From Lachnospiraceae bacterium (GTDB lineage Bacteria > Bacillota > Clostridia > Lachnospirales > Lachnospiraceae): a stretch of DNA of 64,000 nucleotides. The translations under genes and the position numbers were made by a program. Every line of letters starts with the position of its first letter. The stretch's first letter is position 1. Under the pieces are notes generated by a model, which worked only from the letters and a program-made list of their open reading frames with translations, was not told the DNA's origin and made no database searches. Shown here piece by piece: positions 23,249 through 32,180 of the stretch. The DNA is taken from positions 1 to 64,000 of the forward strand of contig JAFUVF010000036.1 in the NCBI GenBank assembly GCA_017483735.1, in the 5' to 3' direction.

Positions 23249-25148
23249 CGACCCGGAGGTCTACAGGGTAAACCGTCTGGATGCCAGAAGCGACCATTAT
23301 TTTTATGAGGGGGATGAGGATGAAAATGCCTTTGTCACAAAGGAGAATGTAAGGAGGGGAGGAAGGCTTTATCAAAGCCTTGACGGAGTATACAAATTCG
23401 CATATTCTGTCAATGCCTCATTGCGCCCTAAGGATTTTTACAGGACGGACTTTGACAGCAGCGCCTTTGATGAGATAAAGGTGCCGGGGCATATAGAGCT
23501 TTCAGGCTATGACAGAATACAATATATAAATACAATGTACCCTTGGGAAGGGCATTATTACAGACGCCCTGCGTATACCAAGGATGCAGGCGACGGTGCG
23601 GGAATGTTCTCCGAAGCCGAATATAATCCTGTCGGAAGCTATTTGAAGCGCTTTGATCTGGATGAGGGATTAAGGAATAAGCGTGTCATCATACGCTTTG
23701 AGGGAGTCGAGCAGGCGTTTTATCTGTGGTTAAACGGAGAGTTTGTGGGATATGCGGAGGATTCCTTCACACCCTCGGAGTTTGATCTTACGCCGTACAT
23801 AAAGGATAAGGATAACCTGTTGGCTGTGGAGGTGCATAAAAGAAGCTCTGCCGCGTGGCTTGAGGATCAGGACTTTTTCAGGTTCTTTGGAATTTTCAGA
23901 AGCGTGACGCTCATAGCAAAGCCCGGGGCTCATATAGAGGATATGTGGGCAAAGCCTGTGCTATATGGCGATAATGAGGGTGGCTTTGGCTTAAGCCTTA
24001 GGCTCTCTGCCGCAGAGACTATGAACTGCTATATAAATATCAGGCTTTCGGACAAAGAGGGGAATGAGGAAAGCGAGATTTTGAACGTGACGGCAAGTAA
24101 GGAGGTTGCTGCGGACACGGAATATATCCTTAAGGAGGAGAAAATCTCAAAGGTCATTCCATGGGATAACAAAAACCCTCATCTGTATAAGCTTCTAATA
24201 ACGCTATGCGACGAAAACGACAATATAATAGAGAAGGTGCCCTATGATATCGGATTCAGGCGCATTGAGATAAAGGATAAGGTTATAAGCTTAAACGGAA
24301 GCCGTCTTATAATAAACGGTGTGAACCGCCATGAATGGAACAAGGCGAGCGGACGCTGCATAGACATTCAGGATATGCTCAAGGATATCCGTATTATGAA
24401 GCACAACAATATCAATGCGGTCCGAACCTGTCACTACCCGGACAATGCCTCATGGTATTACCTCTGCGACAGCTTCGGGATATATATGATGGCGGAGTGC
24501 AATCTGGAGACCCACGGCACATGGCAGAAGCTTGGCGAGGTTGAGCCCTCCTACAATGTTCCGGGTTCTATCCCTGAATGGAAGGGAGCAGTAATGGACA
24601 GGGCGGAGAGCAACTTCCACACCTTCAAAAATCACACATCGGTGCTGTTCTGGTCTCTGGGTAACGAGTCCTATGCCGGGGATAATATCGCAGCAATGAA
24701 TAAATTTTTCAAGGATATGGATGGCAGCAGGCTTACCCACTATGAGGGAGTATGCAGAAACCGGGATTATGAGGATGTCATATCGGATGTGGAGAGCATG
24801 ATGTACGCCACGCCCAAGGACATAGAGGAATACCTTTCAAATGCCCCGAAAAAGCCCTATATCCTGTGCGAATATATGCACGACATGGGAAATTCCCTGG
24901 GAGGCCTGGGCTCATACATTGCTCTTTTGGACAAATATCAAATGTATCAGGGAGGCTTCATCTGGGACTATATCGATCAGGCGATAGAGGTTACGGACGA
25001 GGCTACCGGAGAAAAGGTGTTGAGATATGGCGGGGATTTCGATGACCGGGCCAGCGATTACGAATTTTCGGCAAACGGCATAGTATTTGCGGACAGGACG
25101 GAAAAGCCCGCAATGCAGGAGGTAAGATACTATTATGGATTGCATTAA
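23223..25148 (+). CDS. lacL: Beta-galactosidase large subunit (LacL-type, GH2)
   Basis: About 641 residues from the start at 23223, chosen because AGGAAGGAG lies just upstream; an in-frame ATG at 23169 would add 18 residues inside the previous gene. Domains in order are sugar-binding, immunoglobulin-like and the GH2 catalytic barrel. The acid/base Glu is in FWSLGNESYAGDN and the nucleophile Glu in ILCEYMHDMGNSLGG, both as in E. coli LacZ. The protein stops where LacZ would continue into its fifth domain, which is encoded by the next gene overlapping by 14 bases. This is the heterodimeric LacLM arrangement known from lactobacilli. It hydrolyses lactose and related beta-galactosides. Confidence 0.9.
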   Translation: MTPKLCWLDDPEVYRVNRLDARSDHYFYEGDEDENAFVTKENVRRGGRLYQSLDGVYKFAYSVNASLRPKDFYRTDFDSSAFDEIKVPGHIELSGYDRIQYINTMYPWEGHYYRRPAYTKDAGDGAGMFSEAEYNPVGSYLKRFDLDEGLRNKRVIIRFEGVEQAFYLWLNGEFVGYAEDSFTPSEFDLTPYIKDKDNLLAVEVHKRSSAAWLEDQDFFRFFGIFRSVTLIAKPGAHIEDMWAKPVLYGDNEGGFGLSLRLSAAETMNCYINIRLSDKEGNEESEILNVTASKEVAADTEYILKEEKISKVIPWDNKNPHLYKLLITLCDENDNIIEKVPYDIGFRRIEIKDKVISLNGSRLIINGVNRHEWNKASGRCIDIQDMLKDIRIMKHNNINAVRTCHYPDNASWYYLCDSFGIYMMAECNLETHGTWQKLGEVEPSYNVPGSIPEWKGAVMDRAESNFHTFKNHTSVLFWSLGNESYAGDNIAAMNKFFKDMDGSRLTHYEGVCRNRDYEDVISDVESMMYATPKDIEEYLSNAPKKPYILCEYMHDMGNSLGGLGSYIALLDKYQMYQGGFIWDYIDQAIEVTDEATGEKVLRYGGDFDDRASDYEFSANGIVFADRTEKPAMQEVRYYYGLH

Positions 25149-26124
25149 GGTAATATTCGGAGACTGCACGCTTGGAGTGCAGGGAGACAGAGAGGGGAGA
25201 AGCTTTGAGCTTATATTCTCCTATGCAAAGGGAGGGCTCGTATCCCTTGTTTCTGACAAAAAGGAGTGGATATACAGGGCACCTCAGCCTGCATTCTGGA
25301 GAGCGCTCACAGACAATGACAGGGGCGCAGGATTTCATCTAAAAAGCGGGATATGGCTCTCTGCGGATATGTTTATAAAGACCGCAAACATAGAGGTTAC
25401 ACTCGATAAAAAAGAGTACGGATTCCCGGCAGCGCCTCTTACAAATGATTTTAAGAGCGCTGTAGAGGGAAATATCTTAAAGGTAAAATATACCTATGAG
25501 ACCGTGACGAACCCTGTAACAGCTGTAAGCATTGAGTATGAGATAAATTCGGACGGAGAGATAAAGGTGCATGCGCACTACTTTGGGAAAGAAGGGCTTC
25601 CAGAGCTTCCGGTATTCGGAGTGCGCATAATAATGCCGACTTTGGCCGAAAACTACAGATACGAGGGACTTTCCGGGGAAACCTATCCTGACAGGATGAC
25701 GGGAGGAAAACAGGGTGTTTATGATATGGAGGGTCTTTCCGTCACGCCATATATACTGCCGCAGGACTGCGGTATGCATATGGATACGGACTGGCTTGAG
25801 ATATACAGAAAAAAGGTTTTGGATAATACAAAAAACGAAGAACGCCTAAGCGTCCTTCGGTTTGAAGTCCTCAATACTGCCGGCGCAGGCTCATTAGACA
25901 CCGCCCACGGAAAGTTTGCGTTTTCGTGCCTGCCCTATACTCCTTCGGAACTTGAAAACGCTCTCCACAGGGAGGAGCTTCCCACACCCAGACGCACGGT
26001 GCTTACCATATACGGCGCTGTGAGGGGCGTCGGCGGTATCGATACATGGGGCAGCGAGCCCGAGCCGCCGTACAGGGTAAGCGGAGAGGAAGACCATGAG
26101 GTCGGGTTTAGGATTGTGGTGTGA
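25135..26124 (+). CDS. lacM: Beta-galactosidase small subunit (LacM-type)
   Basis: A 329-residue protein matching the C-terminal beta-sandwich domain of LacZ (LacM length is about 320). Motifs include the AFWRALTDNDRG segment, the YDRMTGGKQG-type region (here TYPDRMTGGKQG), and the C-terminal YTPSELENA, which shapes the active site. It starts inside the end of lacL (14-base overlap), so the two subunits are probably made in equal amounts. Its last 17 bases overlap the end of uxuB on the other strand. Confidence 0.88.
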   Translation: MDCIKVIFGDCTLGVQGDREGRSFELIFSYAKGGLVSLVSDKKEWIYRAPQPAFWRALTDNDRGAGFHLKSGIWLSADMFIKTANIEVTLDKKEYGFPAAPLTNDFKSAVEGNILKVKYTYETVTNPVTAVSIEYEINSDGEIKVHAHYFGKEGLPELPVFGVRIIMPTLAENYRYEGLSGETYPDRMTGGKQGVYDMEGLSVTPYILPQDCGMHMDTDWLEIYRKKVLDNTKNEERLSVLRFEVLNTAGAGSLDTAHGKFAFSCLPYTPSELENALHREELPTPRRTVLTIYGAVRGVGGIDTWGSEPEPPYRVSGEEDHEVGFRIVV

Positions 26125-27733
26125 CATATTTTTCAAGAGTCGCCTTTACCGCACCCTTGCCGCTTGAAAGCTCGGAGAAATATTTTTTTACAGTATCGGC
26201 AAGCCCGGTCTCTATGAGGTCTACGCCGAAAATACTCTCGTTTGCAAGCAGTCCGTCAAGCTTCGACAAATCCTTGGGAGCATCGTCCAGCTTATAATCT
26301 GTGACATACTTCTGTGCCTCGGAAAGCAGAGGGTCGGAGCTTGGCTCAAAGGCGTTACCCTCATCATCTACAGCCATAAGATATCTGAGCCATCCTGCAA
26401 ATACCAGAGGAATCAGCTTAAGGCTGTGCACATCCAGGTCATCCCTCTTTTCGTATGCCTTGATAGTCTCGCCAAAGCGGATGGGAAGCTTCTGCGAGGT
26501 ATCCGTCGCAATCCTCTGGGGCGTATCCGGCATAAAGGGATTGGGAATACGGATATTTACCACCTCATCAATGAACTTTCTGGGCTCGATTATGCCCGGA
26601 TCGACTACCACGGGAAGTCCCTCCGTATATCCGACAGTCTCCACAAACCTCTTTAAAAGAGGATTTTTCATCTCGTCGGAAATAAGTGTATATCCCAAGA
26701 GACACCCGTATATTGCAAGGGTGGTGTGGAGAGGGTTTAAGCAGGTGCAAACCTTCATTTTTTCAACCTTATCCACGGTTTCCCTGTCTGTGTAGATTAT
26801 GCCTGCCTTATCGAGAGGAAGCTTTCCGTTCGGGAAGGAGTCCTCTATTACCAGATACTGACATTCCTCTGCGTTTACAAAGGGTGCAATATAGGTGTTT
26901 CTGGAGGTAACCACAGGCTCTAGGTCGTCAATATTGTCCTTGTTAAGCATTGCCTCGACCTTGGAATCGGGTCTCGGAGTAATCTTATCTATCATACTCC
27001 AGGGGAAGGAAACCCTGGAGGAATCCCCGATATAGTCAAGGAAGCCTGCTGCGGCAAGCCCTTTTTCAGTCCATGCCTTTGCGAAGGCCACGGCAGCAGC
27101 CTTTAATTTGTCACCATTGTGGGAGCAGTTATCCATGCTTACCATTGCTATGGGCAGTGCGCCGAACTTGAAGCGGTGGTACAAAAGGGATATTACCTTG
27201 CCTAAATATCCGGAGGCCTTGTCCGGACCTGCCTCAAAATCCGCAGCCACGAAGGGAAGGACATTTCCCTGGGGGTCGTTTATGGCATAACCCTTTTCGG
27301 TGATGGTAAAGCTTGCCATCTTTAGGGAGGGTGCGGCAAATATCTCCTTTAGCCTTCCAAAGTCCTCCGTATTGTCCCTGTCCAAAATAAGGGATTCCAC
27401 AATGCTTCCCACAACAGTCTTGTCGACGGAAGCATCCGCCTTTAATGTGGCGAGAATGGAGAGGTTGTCGTGAGCGTGATAGCTTTTCTCAATTATCTCA
27501 TAATCAAAGCCCTCTACCGCAATAAGCCCGGTTTCCATGTCGCCTTTATTTAAAAGCTCCTGCAATACGTTCGCCTGAAAGGCGCGGAAGATATTGCCGG
27601 CACCGAAATGAATCCATTCGGGATTTTTCTTTGTATTTGCCGTGATTGCATCGTGGTCAAAGGCGGGGAGCGAATAGCCGGCCTTTATAAATGCATCACG
27701 GTCATTTTTTATACTTTCAAGAGTAAGCTTCAT
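26108..27733 (-). CDS. uxuB: Fructuronate reductase, mannitol dehydrogenase family
   Basis: A 541-residue protein. The N-terminal Rossmann domain has the motif IHFGAGNIFRAFQANVL, and the C-terminal mannitol-dehydrogenase domain contains KMKVCTCLNPLHTTLAIYG with the catalytic Lys/Asn/His region. The partner gene uxuA lies directly upstream in the same direction, so reduction of D-fructuronate to D-mannonate with NADH is the likely reaction (glucuronate pathway). Fructuronate reductase and tagaturonate reductase are hard to separate by eye. AGGAGG precedes the start. Confidence 0.87.
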   Translation of the reverse strand: MKLTLESIKNDRDAFIKAGYSLPAFDHDAITANTKKNPEWIHFGAGNIFRAFQANVLQELLNKGDMETGLIAVEGFDYEIIEKSYHAHDNLSILATLKADASVDKTVVGSIVESLILDRDNTEDFGRLKEIFAAPSLKMASFTITEKGYAINDPQGNVLPFVAADFEAGPDKASGYLGKVISLLYHRFKFGALPIAMVSMDNCSHNGDKLKAAAVAFAKAWTEKGLAAAGFLDYIGDSSRVSFPWSMIDKITPRPDSKVEAMLNKDNIDDLEPVVTSRNTYIAPFVNAEECQYLVIEDSFPNGKLPLDKAGIIYTDRETVDKVEKMKVCTCLNPLHTTLAIYGCLLGYTLISDEMKNPLLKRFVETVGYTEGLPVVVDPGIIEPRKFIDEVVNIRIPNPFMPDTPQRIATDTSQKLPIRFGETIKAYEKRDDLDVHSLKLIPLVFAGWLRYLMAVDDEGNAFEPSSDPLLSEAQKYVTDYKLDDAPKDLSKLDGLLANESIFGVDLIETGLADTVKKYFSELSSGKGAVKATLEKYVTPQS

Positions 27734-27753
27734 CTGTAAATTCCTCCTATGCG

Positions 27754-28827
27754 TTATCTTCTTTCGTGGCTCTTTTCAATAGCCTCCCAGAGTCCGTTTA
27801 AATATGTGGCACCCAAAGCCCTGTCATAAAGTCCGTATCCGGGCATAGCCACCTCGTCCCATATCATACGTCCGTGGTCGGGGCGGATGGGACCGTCAAA
27901 GCCTATATCATAGAGCGCAAGCATTATCTCGTACATATCGAAGGTGCCGTCGCTTGAAAGATGTGCAGCCTCCTCGAAGTCTGTGGGAGAGTTGAATTTC
28001 AGATTTCTCACATGTGCGAAATGTATGCGTCCCTTTAATGAGCGTATCATATCGGGCAGATCATTTTCCAGATTCGTGCCGTAGGAGCCGGAGCAGAAGG
28101 TAACGCCGTTGTGCGGATTGTCCACCATCTTCATCATGCGGAGTATATTGGTCTTGTTGATTATGATCCTGGGGAGTCCGAATACGCTCCATGCGGGGTC
28201 GTCGGGGTGGATTGCCATATTTATATTGTACTTGTCGCACACAGGCATTATTCTCTCAAGGAAATATTTGAGATTTGCAAAGAGCTTCTCATCATCCACG
28301 TCCTTATACATCTCGAAGAGCTCCTTAACATGAGCCATTCTCTCGGGCTCCCAGCCGGGCATAACCGTGCCGTTCATATCCCCCGCTATGGATTCGAACA
28401 TCTTCTCGGGGTCTATGGCGTCCACAGCCTCCTGAGTGTAGGCAAGAACGGTTGAACCGTCGGGACGCATTCTCGCAAGCTCTGTTCTCGTCCAGTCAAA
28501 AACCGGCATAAAGTTATAGCATACCATATGGATATCGGCTTCGCCAAGGCGTTCCAGGGTGGTAATATAATTGTCGATATATTTGTCCCTGTCAGGAGTG
28601 CCGACCTTGATTGCGTCATGGATATTCACGCTCTCGATTCCCGCAAGCTGTAAGCCCGCAGCCTCAATCTCCTTTTTGAGGGCAAGGATGTCCTCCTTCT
28701 CCCATACCTCCCCCGGCGCTGTGCCGTAGAGAGTGGAGATTACGCCGGTCACACCGGGGATCTGTCTTATCTGCTTTAATGTAACTGTGTCATATTTGCT
28801 GCCATACCAGCGAAGTGTCATTTGCAT
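27754..28827 (-). CDS. uxuA: Mannonate dehydratase
   Basis: A 357-residue protein of usual UxuA length, beginning MQMTLRWYG. Conserved family segments are ESVNIHDAIKVG, MAIHPDDPAWSVFGLPRI, GVTFCSGSYGT and IRPDHGRMIWDE, whose His, Cys and Asp residues bind the metal. It dehydrates D-mannonate to 2-keto-3-deoxygluconate. uxuB follows 20 bases later, forming uxuAB. The promoter should lie in the gap shared with the divergent AraC gene. Confidence 0.93.
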   Translation of the reverse strand: MQMTLRWYGSKYDTVTLKQIRQIPGVTGVISTLYGTAPGEVWEKEDILALKKEIEAAGLQLAGIESVNIHDAIKVGTPDRDKYIDNYITTLERLGEADIHMVCYNFMPVFDWTRTELARMRPDGSTVLAYTQEAVDAIDPEKMFESIAGDMNGTVMPGWEPERMAHVKELFEMYKDVDDEKLFANLKYFLERIMPVCDKYNINMAIHPDDPAWSVFGLPRIIINKTNILRMMKMVDNPHNGVTFCSGSYGTNLENDLPDMIRSLKGRIHFAHVRNLKFNSPTDFEEAAHLSSDGTFDMYEIMLALYDIGFDGPIRPDHGRMIWDEVAMPGYGLYDRALGATYLNGLWEAIEKSHERR

Positions 28828-28854
28828 ACTGTATAATCCTCCTTAACATAGTGA

Positions 28855-29037
28855 CAATTTGCAAGGCAAATTGCGTCGAGCCGTTTAAAAATGTTCTAAA
28901 AACCGGAAGCGGCTCGTTGCCTCCTAATTGACTATTTTGGTTTTTGTTTAAGCAAAGTATATCAAAGCAAAATCCGCATTAAAAGTCCAATTCTTGCCAT
29001 AAAACTTGCAAAACTTGCTATTATGAGATATACTTGC
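28855..29037. promoter_or_regulatory. uxuA/AraC divergent control region
   Basis: The 229-base gap holds a perfect inverted repeat CAATTTGC-AAG-GCAAATTG (28855-28873) in the uxuA leader, and a GAGCCG/CGGCTC pair further out. On the AraC side CTTGC is repeated at 28993, 29005, 29015 and 29033 (first base of each), close to helical phasing for the first three. These are good candidates for half-sites of the divergent AraC regulator or a uronate repressor. No unambiguous promoter is seen. Confidence 0.55.
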
Positions 29038-29056
29038 ATAAAAGAGGTGCTATTCT

Positions 29057-29938
29057 ATGAAAAAAGACGACAAATTGCGGAAATATGACGCTTCCGAGGA
29101 ACGTCAATATATGCTCAATGATGAGTATGAGGTATACGAAAAGCAGGGGGCGCCAACCGGGGCTCTTGCCTATCATTACCACAATTTCTATGAGATAATA
29201 TACATTGTGGACGGCAGCTTCGCATCTCAGGTGGGAGATACGGTGCATAGTCTTAAAAAAGGCGATTTTCTGCTGATAGACAAAAATAATCTCCACCGCT
29301 ATTCCTATGTTGAGGGGAAGCATGACACCTCCAGACGTATAATCCTGTGGATAACGGATACAATGATAAGGCGCCTTGCGGATGAGGATGTGGATTTAAG
29401 CCTGTGCTTCAGGGAAAACGGCTCTCAGGTATATCATTTTCCCATATATTATGAGGAGCTTTTGAGAGGGTTTTTGATGAAGCTTGCCACCTCGGAGATA
29501 TTGAATGATGAGGCGTATACGGCAAGAAAGGTGCTGGACAGGGGATATCTTTCCTTGTTTTTCGGGTATCTGTCGGAGCTCTGCAAGAGAAAGGAATATG
29601 TATTTGAGGGAAGCGAGATTGCGGGAGAGCCTGTGGTGGACAAGGTAAACGAATATATAGATGCGCATATTGAGGAGCCGATACTTATAGATGATTTGGC
29701 GGAATGTGTGCATATGAGCAAGTATTATTTCGTGAGACGTTTCAAGGAGCTTTCGGGCGTCACTGTGCATACCTATCTGATAAACAAGCGTCTCATAAAG
29801 GCATGTGAGCTTATGGGCGACGGGGAGGAGATAATGCAGGTATACGGGAAGGTGGGCTTTTCCGACTATTCGGCGTTCCTGCGCAATTTCAAGCGTGCCT
29901 ATGGGATATCCCCGAAGCAGTATTTGAAACAAATATAA
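29057..29938 (+). CDS. AraC family transcriptional regulator with cupin domain
   Basis: A 293-residue protein. The N-terminal cupin-like ligand domain has YHYHNFYEIIYIVDGSF and the turn LKKGDFLLIDKNNLHRY. The C-terminal 100 residues carry two helix-turn-helix units: YIDAHIEEPILIDDLAECVHMSKYY type sequence, then the KVGFSDYSAFLRNFKRAYG signature ending SPKQYL. It is divergent from uxuAB and probably activates it with a uronate or related sugar as inducer. AGAGGTG lies at the ribosome binding position. Confidence 0.88.
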   Translation: MKKDDKLRKYDASEERQYMLNDEYEVYEKQGAPTGALAYHYHNFYEIIYIVDGSFASQVGDTVHSLKKGDFLLIDKNNLHRYSYVEGKHDTSRRIILWITDTMIRRLADEDVDLSLCFRENGSQVYHFPIYYEELLRGFLMKLATSEILNDEAYTARKVLDRGYLSLFFGYLSELCKRKEYVFEGSEIAGEPVVDKVNEYIDAHIEEPILIDDLAECVHMSKYYFVRRFKELSGVTVHTYLINKRLIKACELMGDGEEIMQVYGKVGFSDYSAFLRNFKRAYGISPKQYLKQI

Positions 29939-30005
29939 AGTATTCCGCAATGGACTATTGATTTTTAGTATGTTAAAATATAGGATACATTAAAAGGAGT
30001 CAGAC

Positions 30006-30854
30006 ATGGTTAAGATTATTTCAGACAGCACCTGTGACCTCTCAAAGGAACTTACGGACAGGTATAATGTCGATATTCTTCCGCTCCATATTATTCTGGG
30101 CGAAAAGGAATACGAGGACGGAGTGGATATTGCTCCGGAGGATATATACAAGTGGTCTGACGAGAATAATACTACGCCCCATACCTCCGCTTCCTCCCTC
30201 GAACGGGCAATGGAGACTTTTAAGCCCTATATCGACAAGGGGGATGACATAATCGCATTCGTTATATCGGAGACTATGTCCACCTCCGGGAATGTATGCC
30301 GTCTGGCGGCAGAGGAGCTCAACGCTTCGGACAGGATACATGTAGTGGATTCAAAGAACCTCTCCACGGGTATAGGACATCTTGTGATAGAGGCGGCAAT
30401 ACTGGCAGAAGGCGGAAAAAGCGCCGATGAGATACTTGGAATTATAAATGCGCTCATTCCGAAGGTGCGGGCAAGCTTTGTGGTGGATACCCTCACATAT
30501 CTCCACAGGGGAGGCAGATGTTCGGGACTTGCCGCCATGGCAGGCGCAATGCTTAAGCTTCATCCGAGGATCGAGGTTTCGGACGGCAGGATGAACCCCG
30601 GGAAGAAATACAGGGGGAAGATAGAATCCGTCATAATGGATTATACAAGGGATATGGAGGCGGCTCTAAAGCGGGCAAAGCCTGACAGAGTGTTTATAAC
30701 CCATTCGGGATGTGATGAGAAAATTGTGGATGAGGTCAGAAGCTACTTAAAGAGCCTGAACCGTTTTGAGGAAGTGCTTGAAACCAGAGCGGGAGGCGTG
30801 GTATCCAGCCATTGCGGACCGGGAACTCTGGGAGTGCTTTTTATAGAGGAATAA
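30006..30854 (+). CDS. DegV family fatty-acid-binding protein
   Basis: A 282-residue protein with the DegV fold: the N-terminal VKIISDSTCDLSKEL with the loop TSASSLERAMETF, the central ISETMSTSGNVCRLAAEE and DSKNLSTGIGHLV, and the later TLTYLHRGGRCSG. DegV (FakB-like) proteins bind a fatty acid for phosphorylation by a FakA kinase. FakA is not in this window. AAAGGAG precedes the ATG. Confidence 0.9.
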   Translation: MVKIISDSTCDLSKELTDRYNVDILPLHIILGEKEYEDGVDIAPEDIYKWSDENNTTPHTSASSLERAMETFKPYIDKGDDIIAFVISETMSTSGNVCRLAAEELNASDRIHVVDSKNLSTGIGHLVIEAAILAEGGKSADEILGIINALIPKVRASFVVDTLTYLHRGGRCSGLAAMAGAMLKLHPRIEVSDGRMNPGKKYRGKIESVIMDYTRDMEAALKRAKPDRVFITHSGCDEKIVDEVRSYLKSLNRFEEVLETRAGGVVSSHCGPGTLGVLFIEE

Positions 30855-30890
30855 TTTTTTGGTTTACATAACACAAAGGAGAACAAAGCT

Positions 30891-31232
30891 ATGAAATCTG
30901 TAAAGGATGCAAACTGGACATTTAATAAGGATATTGACCTCGAGCCCTGTGGGGAGGGCGTAAAGAGAAAGATAATGAGCTATACTGACGAGCTTATGGT
31001 GGTGGAGAATCATTTCGAGAAGGGCGGAATAGGCGCTATGCATTCCCATCCCCACACCCAGATAACCTATGTGGCAAAGGGAAAGTTTGAGTTTACGATA
31101 GGTAGCGAAAAGAAGATTGTGTCCGCAGGGGATACCTTGCTTAAAAAGAACGGAATCGAGCACGGCTGCGTATGCCTTGAGGAGGGAATACTTCTCGACT
31201 GCTTTACACCTATGAGGGACGAGTTTGTATGA
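30891..31232 (+). CDS. Small cupin, KdgF-like
   Basis: A 113-residue single-domain cupin. The metal-binding motif reads HSHPHTQITYVAKGKFEF with a later H in KNGIEHGCVC. This size and motif agree with KdgF, which linearises 4,5-unsaturated uronates from pectin or alginate breakdown. With uxuAB nearby that fits, but other small cupins look alike. It overlaps tcdA by four bases (ATGA). Confidence 0.68.
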   Translation: MKSVKDANWTFNKDIDLEPCGEGVKRKIMSYTDELMVVENHFEKGGIGAMHSHPHTQITYVAKGKFEFTIGSEKKIVSAGDTLLKKNGIEHGCVCLEEGILLDCFTPMRDEFV

Positions 31233-31999
31233 GTTTAAGTGCATTCGCCCGCACGCAGCTTTTGATTGGGCGTGAAGGCATTGATAAATTGAATGCCTCC
31301 CGGGTCGCCGTTTTCGGTATCGGCGGCGTGGGAGGCTATACGGTGGAGGCGCTTGCAAGAAGCGGCGTCGGGGAGTTTGACCTTGTGGATGATGACAAGG
31401 TATGCCTGACGAATGTAAACCGCCAGATAATAGCGCTTAAAAGCACTATCGGAAGGTATAAGGTCGAGGTTATGGCGGAGCGCATAAAGGAGATTAACCC
31501 GAAGGCGGTGGTAAATATCCATCGTTGCTTTTTTTTGCCCGAAAATGCAGAGCAGTTTGACTTTAAAAGCTATTCATATGTTGTGGATGCCGTGGATACC
31601 GTGACCGCAAAGCTTGAAATAATAATGAAGGCAAAGGAGGCCGGAGTTCCCGTGATATCGGCTATGGGAGCAGGAAATAAGCTCGACCCCACACAGTTTG
31701 AGGTGGCGGATATTTACAAGACCACAATGTGTCCATTGGCAAAGGTTATGAGAAGGGAATTAAAAAAGCGGGGAGTAAAAAGGTTAAAATGTGTCTATTC
31801 CAAGGAAAAGCCCACCCGCCCGATAGAGGATATGTCCATAAGCTGCAGAAAAAACTGTGTCTGCCCGCCCGGCACGGAGAGAAAATGTACGGACAGGAGG
31901 GACATCCCGGGGAGTATCGCCTTCGTGCCCTCCGTAGCGGGACTTATCATAGCCTCCGAGGTGGTAAAGGATTTGATAAAAGATAATGGCGCCGGATAA
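31229..31999 (+). CDS. tcdA: tRNA threonylcarbamoyladenosine dehydratase
   Basis: A 256-residue ThiF/E1-like protein. The ATP-binding GIGGVGGYTVEALARSGVG and the DDDKVCLTNVNRQI motif mark the adenylation domain. The region SCRKNCVCPPGTERKC is Cys-rich, as in the TcdA/CsdL family. TcdA converts t6A37 of tRNA to its cyclic form, ct6A. Together with trmO at 10.9 kb, the window encodes two enzymes acting on the same modified base. The start overlaps the cupin gene. Confidence 0.87.
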   Translation: MSLSAFARTQLLIGREGIDKLNASRVAVFGIGGVGGYTVEALARSGVGEFDLVDDDKVCLTNVNRQIIALKSTIGRYKVEVMAERIKEINPKAVVNIHRCFFLPENAEQFDFKSYSYVVDAVDTVTAKLEIIMKAKEAGVPVISAMGAGNKLDPTQFEVADIYKTTMCPLAKVMRRELKKRGVKRLKCVYSKEKPTRPIEDMSISCRKNCVCPPGTERKCTDRRDIPGSIAFVPSVAGLIIASEVVKDLIKDNGAG

Positions 32000-32082
32000 G
32001 ATAATCACAGGCAATAGGTTATTTTTGACCGAAGATAAAGCAAATAAGATAAAATCAAAGTGATTTTTCATAAAAACTTCAC

Positions 32083-32144
32083 TTGTTACACATAAAAATT
32101 TGATGTATTATGTATGCGTATATTTAACAGTAAATATACGCATA
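32083..32144 (+). promoter_or_regulatory. clpX promoter and leader hairpin
   Basis: TTGTTA at 32083-32088 and TATTAT at 32106-32111 are 17 bases apart. Just after, TATGCGTATATTTA (32113-32126) and its perfect complement (32131-32144) enclose an ACAG loop, so transcripts would begin with a 14-base-pair hairpin, or a protein may bind there. The remaining sequence to the clpX start is AT-rich with no other signal. Confidence 0.65.
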
Positions 32145-32180
32145 TTTTCGCTATTTTTATTATTTAAAGAAGGAAAAGAT

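Noticed and set aside
26301-26795. Plus-strand open frame of 164 codons inside uxuB
   Set aside because: It is antisense to conserved mannitol dehydrogenase motifs and lacks a ribosome binding site.
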